Shown piece after piece: positions 61,101 through 64,000 of a stretch of 64,000 bases of DNA; the stretch's first letter is position 1, and each line of letters begins with the position of its first letter. The translations under genes and the position numbers were made by a program. Origin of the DNA: Salvator merianae (lineage: Eukaryota; Chordata; Lepidosauria; Squamata; Teiidae); assembly GCA_003586115.2 (NCBI GenBank), contig QVOM02000126.1, positions 60,465,433-60,529,432 on the forward strand, written 5' to 3'. Below the pieces are notes generated by a model. The model had not been told where the DNA came from. It did no database searches and saw nothing but the letters and a program-made list of their open reading frames with translations.

Positions 61101-63561
61101 AAAGAAAATATGCTGGTTGAGAATTTGGTGAAGATGACATCCACCAAGCTTTGGAGTTGTGAGGGGCAAATGGTACCACTTTTAGTGCAGCATTACCTGA
61201 GAATGTGTTGTGTTCTATAGTTGTCTTTCAATGTGTTGTATTTAATTCTGGATTTTGCAGACACATGATAGTACTATTGCAGCCACGGATTTCTGTATAA
61301 ATAGTCTTTGTTTTACTGTTAATTTTTTTTATTATTATTTATCTTTTTTAAAAAAGGGCACTGGATCTTGAATGGCCTCAAGTGTAAACCAGTGGCAGCC
61401 AGTGTGGGTGAGCGTAACCGGGAGCCCATCTCCCCTTCTAAAGCCAGTTTGTGAACTTCCTTTGAAGTCCACATTGCACTAGTTAATCCTTCTTTGCTCG
61501 AGTGCTGTATGGGTTTCAAAGAAAGCTTAAGAGACAGCTTCCAGCAAGCAGAGGAGCTTCTGGTTGTGCTCACTCAGCACATGCTGGCCACCACTGCAAT
61601 TATAATTACTGATACTGTGATTGTTCTTTATTTCTGTATATTCACAGGTATTGTCAGTGTTTCCCTTAAAGGGTAAAATACTTTTGAGAGACTGTGATGG
61701 AAACTTTAAAGATAAACTGAGCAAGTTATAAGTATATGTATATGTGTAAAAGTCTTGAGATGTGACCCAGAAACTTTGGAAACTACTAAGACTGAGGGAT
61801 GATCTGGATCAAGATAAATTTGGTTTGGTATTTTATATAGAGCTTTGGGTCATCTGCTAGGAAAAGAAGGCCAGCAGTATGTCAAATAAGTGCTGCAAAT
61901 GATTCTTTGGTGTATTTCTAAAGATAATATGAGGGTAACAGGTTAAGCATGCCATCTTGAAGCAAATTAGGGAAGGTTCTCTTCTGTTTTTGTTTTGCAT
62001 TTGCTGTATCTAGCCTTACTAAACAAACGTTGATTTTCTAATTATACAAGGATATCTCTTACAACATTTTTTAGGGGATGACCAAATGGAGAGAAAAGGA
62101 CAAGTCTTGATACTTTTAGTGGAGCATGCTCTGCAGTTTGAGGATTACAAAGCAGCCAATATGCACTGCCAGGAACTTATGGCTTCAGGTGAGAATACGT
62201 TCTCCTTCCAATAAAAAATATTTTCTGAATATTATGACCATTTTGTATAAAATGGCAAACATTTTACTCTCTGTTTTTCCCCTAGATTTTCTTGTCAGAA
62301 GAAAAAAAAAATGAATTTCTTAGTGAGTTTTCTATGGATGCTCAGCCTTTAGCTGAACTGACAAAGTAATGTTTTCAGTAGTTGGCCTAATGTTGAGCCA
62401 AAATGGCTGTTCTCAGAAGTGGTCTAAAGATCAGACTGGAGTATGCAAAGGGGGGTTGGGCCCATCCCAGTCTGGTGCAGATTGACTGGGGTTTGTTGCA
62501 AAGGAAGCCCAACAAAACCAAAATTAATGTGCTGAAAGAACATGGCTCTGGCAAAACTGCCCCAGGTTTGGACCTGAAACAGTTTAGTTAGCATCTAATT
62601 TGTTTGTTTTAAATTCATATCCCACCTTATACCACATGGTCTCAGGGCAGGTTACAATGATTTAAAATCCTACACAACAAAAGTTAAAAACAGAGCTAAA
62701 ACAGGTTAAAACCAGAAATAAAACAGAAGTAAAATGAGATTAGAATATAGTGCCAAAGAAAGAATGATCAACTGCGTAATTAACTAATGGCTTGGGTAAA
62801 GAGGTGCATCCATTTTAGCACAATTTACAGTTTTCGAGTACTTTGTTGTTTTTCGCAACAGAGCCAACTGTTCCATATTAGCTTGAGAAGGGGCTTCACA
62901 CCATTTTCACACCATTAATCAGCATCCATGGAACTGGAGTGGGAGAGTGAGATGGAAAACACATTTGATTTTTCTAAAGCACATTTCAGAGCTCAGCACA
63001 CAAAAACTTGTTTCAGAGAAATCAAAGCAAAGTTTCCAATTGTGCCTTGCCTCTTCTTTGTTATCTTGTGCATCCTGACCCAATCCAAAGCGCCTGAAGT
63101 ACCACACAATCTATTTGACCAATATTTGGAACAGAATATAAGTACATAATCTGAGGATGACAGAAAATGAGTAGTAATGCAAAATAGCACTATAATTGAA
63201 AATATAAAATGAGAACATAATGGGTCCTGAATGCACAGCTTTTATTCTATTTCCAAGTTTTACAATACTGTTTCAGAGCATAGAACCAGCCTAACTGTTA
63301 AAAAATGGGACAAGGCTTGAAGACAGAAATGATCAGGTTATCATTCCAGCTTTCCAGTTTTGATCCTAATTTTGCTATTGTGGTAATCTTTGTAACATTT
63401 CAGGCTACTCTAAAAGCTGGGAAGTCTGCAGTCAGTTAGGGCAAGCTGAGAAGTTCCAGGACATGGCCGTTCGGCAGGAACTGATTGCCTTTGCTTTGAC
63501 TCATTGCCCACCGAGTGCCATAGAAATTCTGTTGTCAGCAAGCTGTACTCTGCAAACTGAG
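12420..63561 (+). CDS. NBAS: NBAS, central part of gene, 13 exons in window (partial both ends)
   Basis: Thirteen exons join in a single frame and read as the central, Sec39-homology part of NBAS (neuroblastoma-amplified sequence). Recognisable blocks include QWMVPFLHRCEK, LVTLAKEDLKFPLKIF, KLMVRLTRHTGRKQPPVSE, LVLAASREYFNSST and LALTHCPPS-like FALTHCPPSAIE. The family protein is a large peripheral ER membrane protein that holds RINT1 and ZW10 in the NRZ tether, binds ER SNAREs such as syntaxin 18 and captures COPI vesicles in Golgi-to-ER transport; a role in nonsense-mediated decay is also reported. About 1,750 coding bases (583 codons) are present, roughly a quarter of the family length; the N-terminal beta-propeller and the C-terminal part lie outside. 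No stop or frameshift occurs in any exon, so the gene looks functional. Introns range from 0.46 to 20.4 kb. Identification rests on recalled family sequence, not a search. Confidence 0.97.
12800..13436 (+). mobile_element. CR1-like LINE, 3' part (ORF2 tail and 3' UTR)
   Basis: The + strand frame at about 12985-13227 has RGHSMKLMGRRVRTDKRKYF, then QRVVGLWRLLSEEVVTATSL and CFKKGLDKFMEDRY, which is the C-terminal end of a CR1-type ORF2. The 3' UTR ends with gatgctggactagatggact...cttatgttcttatg, the short tandem ending typical of CR1. It starts near 12800 with AKSGQ-like KDSDKLEQVQSRLTKM in another frame, so at least one frameshift is present. It is a 5' truncated dead copy lying between NBAS exons 1 and 2. 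Confidence 0.85.
13441..13495 (+). repeat. 29-bp tandem duplication
   Basis: The unit gtttgtttggttcaagctga + acagtt(t/c) starts at 13441 and again at 13470. It directly follows the CR1 3' end and may be part of another, unrecognised repeat that continues to about 13740. Confidence 0.9.
13774..13961. repeat. Two neighbouring inverted repeats (hairpins)
   Basis: First hairpin: arms about 13774-13796 and 13815-13835 (GGTATACC...CCAGCAGCT against its complement, three mismatches). Second hairpin: arms 13925-13941 and 13945-13961, 17 bp each with one mismatch and a 3-nt loop (CTATGGAGGCTGGGAAC). They may belong to a folded MITE; no target duplication was found. Confidence 0.8.
14523..14676 (+). 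CDS. NBAS: NBAS exon 2 of window
   Basis: Acceptor gatgctcag, donor gtaggt. One base completes Lys, then 51 codons run from LIIEPSLQDEDEFLYG to RAEEIENYSMQ, ending in phase 0. The acidic stretch and the DLVTDWYWKRA block fit the region leading into the Sec39 homology domain. The apparent upstream ATG codons lie in the intron and are not starts. Confidence 0.93.
14677..15744. other. Intronic sequence, nothing supported
   Basis: No recognisable element or gene; one short stretch near 14760-14900 resembles a decayed palindromic repeat but could not be bounded. Confidence 0.4.
15745..17000 (+). mobile_element. Old L2-like LINE, endonuclease-region remnant
   Basis: On the + strand, broken frames keep LMNARSV (about 15855), a decayed DLACITKI (about 15915) and, at 16208-16235, GDFNIHVEV followed by RLSQYV, the order seen in L2-type apurinic endonuclease domains (NARS...DLA-ITETW...GDFNIH). 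Stops and frameshifts are frequent, so it is ancient. Boundaries are approximate. Reverse-strand open frames here are shadows. Confidence 0.6.
17001..18070. other. Intronic sequence, nothing supported
   Basis: AT-rich with short chance open frames only. Confidence 0.4.
18417..20900 (-). pseudogene. BovB endonuclease/reverse transcriptase, inactive
   Basis: Segments in different frames: endonuclease near 20700-20900; RT palm at 18840-19160 with FYFIDYAKVFDRVDRNKLWQ (motif A; the catalytic Asp of FIDYAKAFD is kept), then TDWFKIGKGVRQG (motif B); and C-terminal LLGSKITADGDCSHEIK and VFPVVMYGCKNWTI at 18417-18749. Between ARRNINLRY (near 18820) and the next segment the YADD catalytic box is missing: the frame reads RYT-M-S-LF where RYADDTTLM is expected. 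So besides its stops this copy has lost motif C and cannot code for an active enzyme. Confidence 0.88.
20187..20297. mobile_element. Palindromic MITE nested in the BovB
   Basis: About 111 bp, almost entirely terminal inverted repeat: GCTGTATCCAGATG...TATTCCAGAATA at the left faces TATTCTGGAATA...GTTTGGATGTAGC at the right. A rearranged relative lies at 40511-40620. BovB sequence continues on both sides, so it inserted later. Superfamily not established; no clear target duplication. Confidence 0.78.
21326..22236. other. Intronic sequence with poly-T tract
   Basis: Contains an 18-20-base poly-T run at about 21472-21490, possibly the reversed tail of an old insertion, and a short TTA/TTAT run near 21672-21690. 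No gene. Confidence 0.5.
22237..22422 (+). CDS. NBAS: NBAS exon 3 of window
   Basis: Acceptor aaaacccag, donor gtatgt. It holds 62 codons from VDCALSLVRLGMERNIPG to EKLRLLMTN, phase 0 at both ends. The LVRLGMERNIPGL and LKELQQMKDIEKLRLLM blocks are highly typical of vertebrate NBAS. The sequence is alpha-helical in character, as expected for the Sec39 solenoid. Confidence 0.97.
22882..23055 (+). CDS. NBAS: NBAS exon 4 of window
   Basis: Acceptor ctttgtttcag, donor gtaagt. It holds 58 codons, phase 0 at both ends, from STEEGYVKNAYQWMVPFL to FEHSKPA. The QWMVPFLHRCEK and LLKEYLVTLAKEDLKFPLK blocks are strongly conserved in the family. Only 459 bp of intron separate it from the previous exon. 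Confidence 0.97.
23470..23920 (-). mobile_element. CR1-like LINE, 3' end fragment
   Basis: Reversed copy of the family at 204-540 and 12800-13436: it opens with aaaacataagaagagtcctg, then the reversed text of gactagatgg and of the ORF2 tail (reversed ttcctttcttaaaaatgtcca and acccctctgggtgaaaaaat). The element therefore points to the minus strand, ending near 23480. Only the ORF2 tail and the 3' UTR are present. Confidence 0.8.
23921..24057 (+). mobile_element. L2-like 3' tail
   Basis: A 3' tail of the type aaaccactttgagactgtggtataggg...aaataaataaataaa next to the reversed CR1 piece. Only the tail is recognisable. Confidence 0.45.
24296..24361 (+). repeat. (GT)n(GA)n compound microsatellite
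   Basis: About 15 GT units, with one TTTG interruption, switch directly to about 16 GA units. The open frames across it on both strands only translate the repeat. Confidence 0.95.
24362..25500. other. Intronic sequence, nothing supported
   Basis: No gene or bounded element. An A/T-rich patch at about 25320-25400 may be low-complexity only. Confidence 0.4.
25543..25710 (+). repeat. Diverged direct repeat, period about 96 bp
   Basis: cacacacatctgggtattttgctggtgtgaaatacctgga at about 25543 recurs as cacgcacatccagaaatttt gccagcgtaaaatacctgga at about 25639. Together with the sharp GC rise this suggests two copies of an unrecognised unit. Confidence 0.7.
26208..26341 (+). CDS. NBAS: NBAS exon 5 of window
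   Basis: Acceptor ttatttctag, donor gtgagt. It holds 44 codons from CQQKIISDQDLLMMIALECI to CLPQRGY plus two bases (GG) of a Gly completed by the next exon. IALECIYSCERDDQLALCYD is a clear NBAS block. Phase goes from 0 to 2. Confidence 0.96.
26680..26708. repeat. Short perfect hairpin
   Basis: TTGTACCACC (26680-26689) pairs with GGTGGTACAA (26699-26708) across a 9-nt loop in the intron between exons 5 and 6. Function unknown. Confidence 0.7.
26971..27033 (+). CDS. NBAS: NBAS exon 6 of window (63 bp)
   Basis: Acceptor tatcttttccag, donor gtaaga. One base completes Gly, 20 codons follow (PETDITNNLHDQVDELEQIL), and two bases (AG) are left for a Ser completed by the next exon. At 63 bp it is the smallest exon here and is symmetric (phase 2 to 2). 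The DQVDELEQIL part is conserved while the start of the exon is variable in the family. Confidence 0.93.
27544..28165 (-). mobile_element. L2-like LINE, reverse transcriptase fragment
   Basis: On the minus strand, CGAPQVSILSPMLFNIYMKSLGEVIRRF (seen in pieces from about 28100 to 27976; RT motif B, normally G-PQGS-LSPMLFN) is followed by LEAVMGWMRANKLKLNPDKMEV at about 27840-27895, the region after the catalytic palm in L2-type RTs. The ADD box between them is lost to frame decay. Downstream (27620-27830) it joins the repeat also seen at 8040-8170 (+). A dead copy. Confidence 0.75.
28166..29762. other. Intronic sequence, possible decayed L1-like tail
   Basis: A stretch at 28300-28830, A-rich on the + strand and ending taaataaagagaaacatttt, could be an old L1-type 3' end; this is a guess. 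No gene. Confidence 0.3.
29763..29885 (+). CDS. NBAS: NBAS exon 7 of window
   Basis: Acceptor gcatgttgcag, donor gtgagt. One base completes Ser, then 40 codons from VSELMEKHGLQKPVSFVKD to MVRLTRHTGR, and two bases (AA) of a Lys. It is 123 bp, symmetric in phase 2. SVSELMEKHGLQKP and KLMVRLTRHTGRK are characteristic of NBAS. Confidence 0.97.
29886..30773. other. Intronic sequence, nothing supported
   Basis: AT-rich with a poly-G run at about 30474; no element recognised. Confidence 0.4.
30774..30876 (+). CDS. NBAS: NBAS exon 8 of window
   Basis: Acceptor tttgcattgaag, donor gtaatt. One base completes Lys; 34 codons run from QPPVSEAHWMGLLQDML to LASDTCYE, ending in phase 0. QPPVSE-HW-LLQDML-MQQNVYTCL is a conserved NBAS block. 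The upstream polypyrimidine tract is weak, but the phase match with both neighbours is exact. Confidence 0.95.
31560..31930 (-). mobile_element. CR1-like LINE, RT-downstream fragment
   Basis: On the minus strand, ESELAVTDHKRDLSVV (about 31805-31755) and a later SFGCIKEYSI match the CR1 ORF2 segment SELAVT--KRDLGV-VD ... KKAN--LGCIKRGI. Frames are broken. It is a different, older CR1 copy than the one at 56.1-60.4 kb. Confidence 0.7.
31931..35095. other. Intronic sequence with low-complexity blocks
   Basis: Contains an A-rich run at 32178-32211, a reversed L2-like 3' tail at about 33740-33850 (tttttatcccaccctatacc), a (TAAA)n run at 33868-33890, a purine-rich block at 33910-34190 and a 45-bp-period repeat (ctatgtagttctaca-taacct at about 34245 and 34290). 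No gene. Confidence 0.5.
35096..35325 (+). CDS. NBAS: NBAS exon 9 of window
   Basis: Acceptor ccattttgtag, donor gtacct. It holds 76 codons from IFTESLLCSSWLENIYLAG to SLTDTCMDLA plus AG of an Arg. It is the largest exon here (230 bp, phase 0 to 2). The block AGQMMHCS and the run YEKSIELVLAASREYFNSS identify NBAS clearly. Confidence 0.97.
35326..36673. other. Intronic sequence, nothing supported
   Basis: A stretch at about 36025-36140 (ggtgtgtgcacacttgggaa, ending aattagttcaattcag) resembles the text at 34690-34860 and may be a diverged MITE. No gene. Confidence 0.35.
36674..36786 (+). CDS. NBAS: NBAS exon 10 of window
   Basis: Acceptor ttacttttaag, donor gtattc (weaker than consensus). One base completes Arg, 37 codons run from SCLQLITDCPPIVQEELDLI to VKILPLQ, and one base (G) is left for Val. 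Phase 2 to 1. The CLQLI-D-PP--QEELDLI block and EEFGVKILPLQ are conserved. Confidence 0.96.
36787..38121. other. Intronic sequence, nothing supported
   Basis: No element or gene recognised. Confidence 0.4.
38122..38343. mobile_element. hAT-type MITE, 222 bp, long terminal inverted repeats
   Basis: The right end, read inward, is CAGTGGCGGCCCGTTGC, a typical hAT terminus (CAG-G). The left end is the same text with a one-base deletion (cgtggcagtccgtcac). The inverted repeat continues for about 80 bp per side, including gtgggaaggggacgat. Flanking 8-mers taacatta (38114-38121) and caacatta (38344-38351) form an 8-bp target duplication with one mismatch, as expected of hAT. It is GC-richer than its surroundings and has no transposase; the open frames on either strand are shadows of the palindrome. 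Confidence 0.88.
38471..38743. repeat. Inverted repeat pair, arms about 40 bp, 190 bp apart
   Basis: accaggagctgcaattttcc tga at about 38479-38502 is the inverse of tcaggaaaattgcagctcct ggt at about 38716-38738. The sequence between holds an L2-like tail (aaactgctttaaaaatgaga...aaataaataaatgataaata). It is either a second MITE that took an insertion, or two facing copies. Confidence 0.75.
38780..40500. other. Intronic sequence, nothing supported
   Basis: Short homopolymers (poly-C at about 40111-40121) only. Confidence 0.4.
40511..40620. mobile_element. Palindromic MITE, rearranged relative of the 20.2-kb copy
   Basis: It opens with ctgcatctagatgt...cttattctgctatatttgga, matching the MITE at 20187-20297, and contains a perfect inverted repeat of 18-bp arms with a 2-nt centre (40563-40600). 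The outer right arm is missing or replaced. Confidence 0.7.
41555..41668 (+). CDS. NBAS: NBAS exon 11 of window
   Basis: Acceptor gttctcttttcag, donor gtaaaa. Two bases complete Val, 37 codons run from RLCTDRLNLIKECLLQLP to LANLLRVA, and one base (G) is left for Gly. 114 bp, symmetric phase 1. It is followed by a 20.4-kb intron loaded with transposable elements. Confidence 0.96.
41669..42409. other. Intronic sequence, nothing supported
   Basis: Start of the 20.4-kb intron; a pyrimidine-rich run at 42146-42175 is the only marked feature. Confidence 0.4.
42410..42690 (+). mobile_element. CR1-like LINE, RT palm fragment
   Basis: The + strand reads VDDIKFCKVMRA near 42495, where CR1 has FADDTKLF-VV; upstream is a decayed FINDL-type segment. 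The first of the two catalytic aspartates survives but stops are frequent. Old copy. Confidence 0.5.
43337..43670 (+). mobile_element. Penelope-like element, RT-thumb fragment
   Basis: The frame HIHFLDIEVYLSQGVFVTDL, FKKTINVNSSQSFDCFHHIS and LKQNLLYLQISQM follows the order of Penelope-like RTs after the catalytic palm (FLDV-I----G---T-LY-KPTD-N--L---S-HP-H----IP-GQ--R). In the next frame NRYEFLNKHFFNRIVLEAYR resembles the following part that normally reads ERF--RGYP---I--AY--A. No YADD-containing palm or GIY-YIG endonuclease is seen nearby, so this is a fragment with a frameshift. A DIRS or other RT is less likely. Confidence 0.6.
43671..44439. other. Intronic sequence with decayed L2-like 3' part
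   Basis: The piece from gcattcttcctggcatgagc (about 44153) to attccagaagccagtacaag (about 44350) has the layout of the L2-like 3' repeats seen at 7590-7770 (+). A (GGA)n run lies at 43977-43995. No gene. Confidence 0.4.
46153..47892 (-). mobile_element. Tc1/mariner element, 1,740 bp, about 200-bp TIRs, TA target duplication
   Basis: TA lies on both sides (46151-46152 and 47893-47894). The ends are CACGGTGTGCACAATTT and, inverted, CACTGTGTGCACAATTA. The two terminal inverted repeats are about 200 bp and about 95% alike by eye. Each holds the motif GTGTGCA-AATTATT-GGCA twice, at its outer and inner ends (left: 46156 and 46329; right: about 47697 and 47870), the IR/DR layout of many vertebrate Tc1 elements; two more motif copies lie at 46484 and 46511. 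Transposase is on the minus strand. It is inserted inside the L1 endonuclease region. Confidence 0.95.
46654..47674 (-). pseudogene. Tc1/mariner transposase, DD37E-like, frameshifted
   Basis: Minus strand. N-terminal helix-turn-helix: MGQKRDLTDSEKLKIVKSL then STLEIANVLGHDHRAIKHFV (47672-47560). After a frame change the middle part holds DEMRVTLDRPDGWAR and GGGVLLWAG (about 47250-47110; linker and first Asp region). The C-terminal part (46977-46654) has MQDNAPSHVSKY, second catalytic Asp, and SPLSPDLNPSENLW, catalytic Glu. I count 37 residues between that Asp and Glu, not the 34 of classical Tc1. At least two frameshifts are present, so it is inactive, but the TIRs could still be mobilised if a related transposase existed. 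Confidence 0.88.
49080..49148 (+). repeat. (TA)n(CA)n microsatellite inside the L1
   Basis: About 14 TA units followed by CA units, then a GA-rich run to 49176. It lies within the RT coding region, where it replaces part of the protein sequence. Confidence 0.95.
49867..50389. other. Intronic sequence after the L1 break
   Basis: Composition changes abruptly from purine-rich L1 to mixed sequence. No element recognised. Confidence 0.4.
50390..50530 (-). mobile_element. L2-like repeat fragment
   Basis: tatcaacctgtccatgcctt aagatct is shared with 27745-27775, so it belongs to the same family and points to the minus strand. Short and decayed. Confidence 0.5.
50531..53300. other. Intronic sequence, largely unassigned
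   Basis: A piece at about 50845-50975 (cagctttccctaatctggtt, cctccaggtttttttactgt) resembles a decayed palindromic MITE common in amniotes. No gene; short open frames at 51280-51498 and 52215-52594 have no recognisable homology. Confidence 0.4.
53303..53480 (+). mobile_element. tRNA-derived SINE
   Basis: A good RNA polymerase III A box, tagctcagtggtagagca (53311-53328), is followed after 18 bases by a decayed B box (ggttaccgattcactcc, 53348-53364). The downstream caatggcaaaccacttctgt is a known SINE body motif in squamates. It cannot be a real tRNA gene: the acceptor stem and 3' half do not pair. Confidence 0.75.
53481..56090. other. Intronic sequence, nothing supported
   Basis: AT-rich; a (GT)n run at 55107-55122. 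Open frames up to about 120 codons at 54407-54893 overlap on both strands and look like chance. Confidence 0.4.
56091..56165 (-). promoter_or_regulatory. CR1 3' UTR and terminal repeat
   Basis: Only about 70 bases from the ORF2 stop to the end: the sequence complementary to acatagagttggaagggacc tcctgg, then ATGTTTCTATGT at the terminus. The short hairpin-forming 3' UTR with a terminal octamer-like repeat is the mark by which CR1 RT recognises its template. Confidence 0.75.
56166..59085 (-). pseudogene. CR1 ORF2: apurinic endonuclease and reverse transcriptase, two frameshifts
   Basis: The frame is open from the end of ORF1. Order: endonuclease KCFYTNAQSM (about 58930), GITETWWD, VLMGDFNYPDICW (about 58520) and GGSDHAIL (about 58310); RT NEFKSPGPDELHPRVLKEL (about 57600), YRPVSLTSIPGKIFE, LDFSKPFDKVSH (motif A, with Pro where Ala is usual), GVPQGSVLGP (motif B) and IKFADDTKLGG (motif C, intact Asp pair, about 56960). 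After 56850 it continues in another frame (KCKVLHLGKKNEK, LGVLVDDRLNM, RPHLEYCVQFWAP) and after about 56560 in the third (DTDKLEQVQRRATKM to the stop at 56166). Both shifts equal one extra base and lie at or beside T runs (56842-56854 and 56553-56559). Confidence 0.93.
59086..59095 (-). promoter_or_regulatory. Candidate -1 ribosomal frameshift site (T TTA AAC TAA) between CR1 ORF1 and ORF2
   Basis: On the minus strand ORF1 ends GCT TTA AAC TAA. The heptamer T TTA AAC (59095-59089) fits the X XXY YYZ rule in the ORF1 frame, one of the most efficient known slippery sequences. Moving back one base gives CTA AAA CAA..., which stays open through about 60 codons to the endonuclease motif KCFYTNAQ and on into ORF2. 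The first ATG in that frame is at 58900, after this motif. I see no obvious strong stem-loop just downstream, so reinitiation or another mechanism is possible. Confidence 0.5.
59086..60054 (-). CDS. CR1 ORF1 protein: zinc finger, coiled coil and SGNH esterase domain
   Basis: 322 codons, intact, starting with an ATG 969 bases from its stop. Residues 9-36 carry two Cys pairs (SCNVC and TCHKC), a zinc-finger-like module. Residues 38-56 (SLLEERVKSLEEKVATLKL) look like a short coiled coil for multimer formation. After a Ser/Lys/Arg-rich linker comes an SGNH/GDSL-type hydrolase: VVVVGDSLLRG (block I, nucleophile Ser), IHVGTNDTA (block III) and RDGLHLTKTG (block V, Asp and His). All catalytic residues are kept. 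In CR1 elements ORF1 is thought to bind RNA and aid retrotransposition. The stop TAA is directly preceded by T TTA AAC, see the separate entry. Confidence 0.93.
   Translation of the reverse strand: MEEKKSYFVSCNVCFMFTSLLEEELNFTCHKCKLVSLLEERVKSLEEKVATLKLMREDENFLDRAEETLRNDAIEENLPVPAEADGWKHVTQRSRKIRRYSAPLQLKNRFQPLSQENNEDIPQDITTLSTKSTLLCSQKPLERRDRSGTVKKNRRVVVVGDSLLRGTEAAVCRPDKNSREVCCLPGARIKDVTDSLSRLFTPTDYYPFLLIHVGTNDTARKDFATICSDFEDLGKKVKELGAQVVFSSILPVDGHGKRRWDRILEVNNWLRQWCYRQGFGFLNHGENYLYDGLLARDGLHLTKTGKNVFGKRLASLIRRALN
60055..60395 (-). promoter_or_regulatory. CR1 5' UTR / internal promoter region
   Basis: Sequence upstream of ORF1 in the element, higher in GC and CpG (gcgcgcgcctc near 60207) than the intron around it, with a repeated accatgtgctcacgccgtgt / catgccgtgtgcttc text at 60255-60345. 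This is where CR1 elements carry their own promoter. The outer boundary is set only by the composition change and is uncertain by tens of bases. Confidence 0.55.
60396..62074. other. Intronic sequence before exon 12
   Basis: The piece gatggccctccagatgtttc (about 60409) is a remnant of a common palindromic repeat; a T-rich run lies at 61322-61350. No gene. Confidence 0.4.
62075..62188 (+). CDS. NBAS: NBAS exon 12 of window
   Basis: Acceptor acaacattttttag, donor gtgaga. Two bases complete Gly, 37 codons run from DDQMERKGQVLILLVEHAL to CQELMAS, and one base (G) is left. 114 bp, symmetric phase 1, the same length as the preceding exon though the sequences are not alike. GQVLILLVE-AL-F-DYKAA-MHCQELMA is a clear NBAS block. 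Confidence 0.97.
62189..63403. other. Intron between exons 12 and 13
   Basis: Contains a reversed L2-like 3' tail at about 62600-62720 (ttcatatcccaccttatacc, tctcagggcaggttacaatg). Nothing else is supported. Confidence 0.5.
63404..63561 (+). CDS. NBAS: NBAS exon 13 of window (last one visible)
   Basis: Acceptor gtaacatttcag, donor gtatgt. Two bases complete Gly; 52 codons run from YSKSWEVCSQLGQAEKFQD to LSASCTLQTE, ending in phase 0. The RQELIAFALTHCPPSAIE block is diagnostic. The gene continues beyond the window. Confidence 0.97.
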
Positions 63562-64000
63562 GTATGTCTGAATTTTCAAAAAAAATTGTCTAAAATATAA
63601 ACTGCCTGTAGGAAAACCAAAAATCATCTGTCTACTGTGTCTTGACACATTTATGACTTTTAAAAATATAACTAAAAACAAAATAATGTAAAATTAGAGC
63701 TGAGACCTGTTTTTTTTTATATAGCTTTATTTATGTGGCTGGATACATTTTTTAAAAATAGTTTCAGTGTATTCATCATCTAAATTTGTAGTGAGCTGTC
63801 ATTTGCTACTGCAGTCTCATATAGCACCTCAAGCTAGTAGCTAGCAGTGGTTCATATTGTATCCTTAGGAGAGGCTTTGCAGTGGGCTCCTCCTCCAGCT
63901 CATTAATTTGAAGGTCCTAACACCAGTTTGCCTTTCCTTTTACCTGAAGGAGCAGAATCCCTTTTCTTTGTATTGCTAGAAAGTATGAGCACTTTAGTCC
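63562..64000. other. Intronic sequence after exon 13
   Basis: No feature recognised; the next NBAS exon is outside the window. Confidence 0.6.

Noticed and set aside
1..64000. Endogenous retrovirus or other LTR element
   Set aside because: I looked for gag/pol-type motifs and paired LTRs ending TG...CA and found none; all RTs seen are of non-LTR or Penelope-like type.
1..64000. CRISPR array, operons or bacterial genes
   Set aside because: The window is spliced eukaryotic DNA; the short tandem repeats are microsatellites and duplications without spacers.

Overview
The window is vertebrate nuclear DNA, most likely from a squamate reptile (lizard or snake). It carries the middle part of one multi-exon gene, NBAS, on the + strand, set in long introns full of transposable elements. 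The squamate call is an inference from the repeats: a BovB-type RTE element, young and old CR1 elements, L2-like and L1-like LINE remains, a Helitron, a Tc1/mariner element, a Penelope-like fragment, hAT-type MITEs and a (GGAT)n(GATA)n tract. BovB alongside young CR1 fits squamates better than birds, crocodiles, turtles or mammals. I cannot name the species.

Gene. Thirteen NBAS exons can be placed (12420 to 63561). All junctions are GT/AG and every phase agrees across the introns. They give about 583 codons of a protein that is about 2,370 residues in mammals and lie in the central Sec39-homology region. NBAS is a subunit of the NRZ (NBAS-RINT1-ZW10) tether at the endoplasmic reticulum, which acts in COPI-dependent Golgi-to-ER transport; it is also linked to nonsense-mediated decay. 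Both ends of the gene lie outside the window, and I found no convincing exon in the first 12.4 kb.

Layout. 1-12.4 kb: intron with a CR1 3' end, a 0.77-kb Helitron remnant encoding the last part of a Pif1-like helicase, and L2-like pieces. 12.4-14.7 kb: exons 1-2 around a CR1 3' end and a cluster of hairpins. 14.7-22.2 kb: intron with an old L2-like endonuclease remnant and a nearly complete 3.2-kb BovB (minus strand) flanked by a 12-bp target duplication and carrying a palindromic MITE. 22.2-41.7 kb: exons 3-11 with short repeats and a 222-bp hAT-type MITE. 41.7-62.1 kb: one 20.4-kb intron holding CR1 and Penelope-like fragments, a degenerate L1 split by a 1,740-bp Tc1/mariner element, a tRNA-derived SINE and a nearly full-length young CR1 (minus strand). 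62.1-64 kb: exons 12-13.

Most interesting point. In the CR1 element at 56.1-60.4 kb, ORF1 ends in the heptamer T TTA AAC directly followed by its TAA stop. The -1 frame is open from that heptamer straight into the ORF2 endonuclease, with no ATG until after the first endonuclease motif. This is a candidate programmed -1 frameshift (or stop-reinitiation) joining ORF1 and ORF2. The only two breaks in this ORF2 lie at or beside A/T homopolymers, so the copy may be intact or very recently so.
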